48,472 bases of DNA from a virus. Where the stretch lies: positions 1-48,472 of the IMG/VR virus record IMGVR_UViG_3300015263_000384, one strand, 5' to 3'. Positions 46,659 to 48,472 of the stretch are shown one piece after another (position 1 is the stretch's first letter; every line of letters starts with the position of its first letter). Under the pieces are notes generated by a model. The model did not search any database. It saw nothing but the letters and a program-made list of their open reading frames with translations, and was not told the origin of the DNA. A program made the translations under genes and the position numbers.

Positions 46659-47350
46659 TTGTCTGTCTCCTCATCAATTGGCTTTCCATTTTCATCGTAA
46701 TAGATCCGGCCATAAATTTCAAATGGTTTACCGACCTTAACGTGCTTGGCAAAGGGTGTAGCTAAATCCCATTTGTCATAATAAGCTATATATCTACCCT
46801 TTTCATCTTCGCCTTTGTCAATAGTAAAGTTACCTAAAACAACAGAATTACTATTGATCCCAGGCTTCACCTCATTCAAGTTCTTGATATTACCTTGATC
46901 TGTAATAGCCTTCAAAGCTGCCTTGCGATCCATCTCAAAGTATTGAGCATTTGGGTCACTAGCCTTTGAAGGCTTAAATTTTGCTGGCTTGAATGTTTTA
47001 TTATCTTGAGGTAAACCTAAATACAACTTCCAAGCGTCCTCTGATTCTTTATCAACATACGCTGGTCTAGTTAATTCTCCAGGTTCACCCTTAACTACTC
47101 TAGAAAAAGCATCTACAACTTGGCCTATACCAGCGCCTTGACTTGGATATAAAAATGGGGTAATCGCATTATAAATAGCTTCTGACACACCAGGAATGTA
47201 TCCAGTTTCGTTCTCTTCAAACAATCTAGATCCAGCCGTGATAGCATTACCAATAGCTTTACTACCAGGAAGCGAAGCAGCAGCAACACCCTGTCCAACG
47301 CCAGCTATTCCTGACGCTAATTTTCCTGGTCCTGTCTTATCGTCAGGCAT
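46655..47350 (-). CDS. Virion-module protein of unknown function
   Basis: Encodes 231 residues from ATG 47350. Its start adjoins the stop of the previous gene (TGATATG). The Gly/Ala-rich N-terminus (ASGIAGVGQGVAAASLPGS) is followed by ENETGYIPGVSEAIYN and a beta-rich C-terminal half (NSNSVVLGNFTIDKGEDE, VGKPFEIYGRIYYDENG). Between two predicted internal virion genes. Not recognised. Confidence 0.6.
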   Translation of the reverse strand: MPDDKTGPGKLASGIAGVGQGVAAASLPGSKAIGNAITAGSRLFEENETGYIPGVSEAIYNAITPFLYPSQGAGIGQVVDAFSRVVKGEPGELTRPAYVDKESEDAWKLYLGLPQDNKTFKPAKFKPSKASDPNAQYFEMDRKAALKAITDQGNIKNLNEVKPGINSNSVVLGNFTIDKGEDEKGRYIAYYDKWDLATPFAKHVKVGKPFEIYGRIYYDENGKPIDEETDK

Positions 47351-47351
47351 A

Positions 47352-48119
47352 TCAGCCACCAAAGAGTCTTGGATCTAATTGGAAAGTCCCAGCCCTTGCA
47401 CGATTAGCAGGATTTTGTAAACCAAGACCTCCACCATTATTAGGTAAAGTCATAACTTGAGGACCACCCGAACCTCCAGGCCCACCTCCAGGCATAGCTA
47501 ATGAAGCACCACCAGTAAGATAAGCAGCTCCCGCATTCATGGCGCCAGAAAGTAATTGATCCCCAATGCCAGGACTTACAATCAATTCCTCTGGTAAAAT
47601 TCCAAGAGCAGACATACGCTCAAAAACGCCAGTATTAGCCTCGCCCTGACCAAACAATTGAGCAATAGCTTGGGATAATTGGTCGTTTAATTTAAGTCCA
47701 GTATTCGTGTCAAATTGACTCTGACTCTGTAAAATAGAACCAACAGTTTGATCAAGATTCATTCCAGCATCAGAACGAAGTCTAGCTTCACCTAATGCCC
47801 CTGCTGTACCAAAACGGTTACCTGCAATGCCAGCGCCCTCTCTAAGATCAGCAGCCGATCTATTAGTATTAGTCTGACTTAACCTAGTAACGGCATCAAT
47901 CAGAGGTGAAGTAGTATCAGGACCACCTGTTCCACCTTTAGTACGTTCTTGTAAAGATTGAACAAATTGCTGAATAGCTGTTCCAGCATTTCGCTGTAAA
48001 GGGCCAGCACCTTGTCCAAAGGAACCCTCAGCAATCTGTCCTTGAAGAATTTTAAGAAAATCTTCTGCTAAAGGTGTGGCTTGGCTTGATCTAGTTTCCT
48101 TTTGTACTTTCGGTCCCAT
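47352..48119 (-). CDS. Virion-module protein, Gln/Gly-rich
   Basis: Encodes 255 residues from ATG 48119 with GGAG upstream; a GTG nine codons earlier is less likely. Helical, Gln- and Gly-rich (QRNAGTAIQQFVQSLQERT, NQ-rich KLNDQLSQAIAQLFGQG) with a glycine-rich region (GGGPGGSGGPQ). It overlaps the end of the acetyltransferase by 29 bases. A tail or internal virion component is likely from position. Confidence 0.6.
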   Translation of the reverse strand: MGPKVQKETRSSQATPLAEDFLKILQGQIAEGSFGQGAGPLQRNAGTAIQQFVQSLQERTKGGTGGPDTTSPLIDAVTRLSQTNTNRSAADLREGAGIAGNRFGTAGALGEARLRSDAGMNLDQTVGSILQSQSQFDTNTGLKLNDQLSQAIAQLFGQGEANTGVFERMSALGILPEELIVSPGIGDQLLSGAMNAGAAYLTGGASLAMPGGGPGGSGGPQVMTLPNNGGGLGLQNPANRARAGTFQLDPRLFGG

Positions 48120-48472
48120 GCTTATCTCCAGGGTAAGTGTTGCCACACTTGAAACAGACTTGTCTTATTACGTATTTATTAGGCTCAAAGGTTTCACCCT
48201 TTAAGATCGAATAAACATTTACATCAAACCAATTACCTTTGTATAAGATATCTCGCCTTATTCTACCTTCACGGACGAATCCAATTTTTTCAACAGCGTG
48301 AAGTGTATGATTTGCGTAGACAGGGACTTCAACACTTATCTTAAGTAAATCATATTCTTCCATCACATACTCAAGAAGACCTCGACACAAAGCTTCACGT
48401 CCAGAAAAACGACGATCCCAAAAGACAAAGTGAGCTTTGCCAGAATGCCCAACCTTAATCTCATTTAATAAG
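48091..48472 (-). CDS. GNAT-family N-acetyltransferase (3' part; 5' part at 585-1)
   Basis: This is the right-edge copy of the acetyltransferase frame, open to the window end and stopping at 48091. It supplies the C-terminal 16 residues missing from the left copy (NTYPGDKHGTESTKGN) after the shared CFKCG. Two residues differ from the left copy over the shared 110 codons (His for Gln, Leu for Met). It is not a separate gene unless the genome is truly duplicated here. Confidence 0.75.
   Translation of the reverse strand, partial: LLNEIKVGHSGKAHFVFWDRRFSGREALCRGLLEYVMEEYDLLKISVEVPVYANHTLHAVEKIGFVREGRIRRDILYKGNWFDVNVYSILKGETFEPNKYVIRQVCFKCGNTYPGDKHGTESTKGN
48142..48472. repeat. Near-identical contig end (right copy)
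   Basis: This is the direct repeat of bases 1-331, ending at the last base of the window. It carries the 3' part of the same acetyltransferase frame and then runs on into the stop codon at 48091. The two copies therefore define a join that lets the gene be reconstructed as 585 to 1 followed by 48141 to 48091. Confidence 0.85.

Overview
The window looks like an almost complete genome of an uncultivated tailed bacteriophage with podovirus-type architecture. It has a large and a small terminase subunit, a portal, a scaffold, an HK97-type capsid protein, an adaptor, a nozzle-like protein and a run of large internal virion (ejection) proteins. No tail tube, sheath or tape-measure protein was recognised. 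Overall base composition is AT-leaning, with a few clearly GC-richer cassettes. The host cannot be named from the sequence.

The last 331 bases repeat the first 331 bases at about 97% identity (10 differences by eye, 8 of them in third codon positions). One acetyltransferase gene reads in frame across that join, so the molecule maps as a circle of about 48.14 kb.

On the circle there are two arms. The leftward (minus-strand) arm runs from about 20,737 down to 1, continues through the join, and ends at 40,855. In transcription order it holds a GC-rich stand-alone gene with its own terminator, virion and fibre proteins, a 44-residue aromatic small protein, TerS, TerL, two small genes (one with a membrane segment), portal, an overlapping small gene, scaffold, decoration protein, major capsid protein, a lectin-like protein, adaptor, a giant LVIVD-type beta-propeller protein, a C1q-like fibre protein, a nozzle-like protein, a GNAT acetyltransferase, and five internal virion proteins. 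The rightward (plus-strand) arm, 21,685 to 41,030, is the early and replication arm: an SNF2-family helicase, a dimer-glycosylase-like protein, an HNH protein, a PolX-like nucleotidyltransferase, a Cas4/RecB-like nuclease, a Sak4-like ATPase, a probable ssDNA-binding protein, a GroES-like co-chaperonin, a uracil-DNA glycosylase fused to a proofreading exonuclease, a separate family A polymerase, and a DUF3987-like ATPase. Three tRNAs (His GTG, Leu TAA, Gln TTG) and about twenty small unknown proteins lie among them.

The arms diverge from a 947-base gene-free region packed with TCCCAA/TTGGGA sites around an AT-rich core, and they converge with a 176-base antisense overlap. A second gene-free stretch (19,849-20,201) carries DnaA-box-like iterons.

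The observations I rate highest are: an early 70-residue protein whose C-terminus copies the N-terminal arm of the major capsid protein; long stem structures directly 5' of two tRNAs; a probable +1 frameshifted gene at 22,312-22,660; a split polymerase with a UDG-exonuclease fusion; and two iteron-rich candidate origins. All functional calls come from reading motifs by eye; no database search was run.
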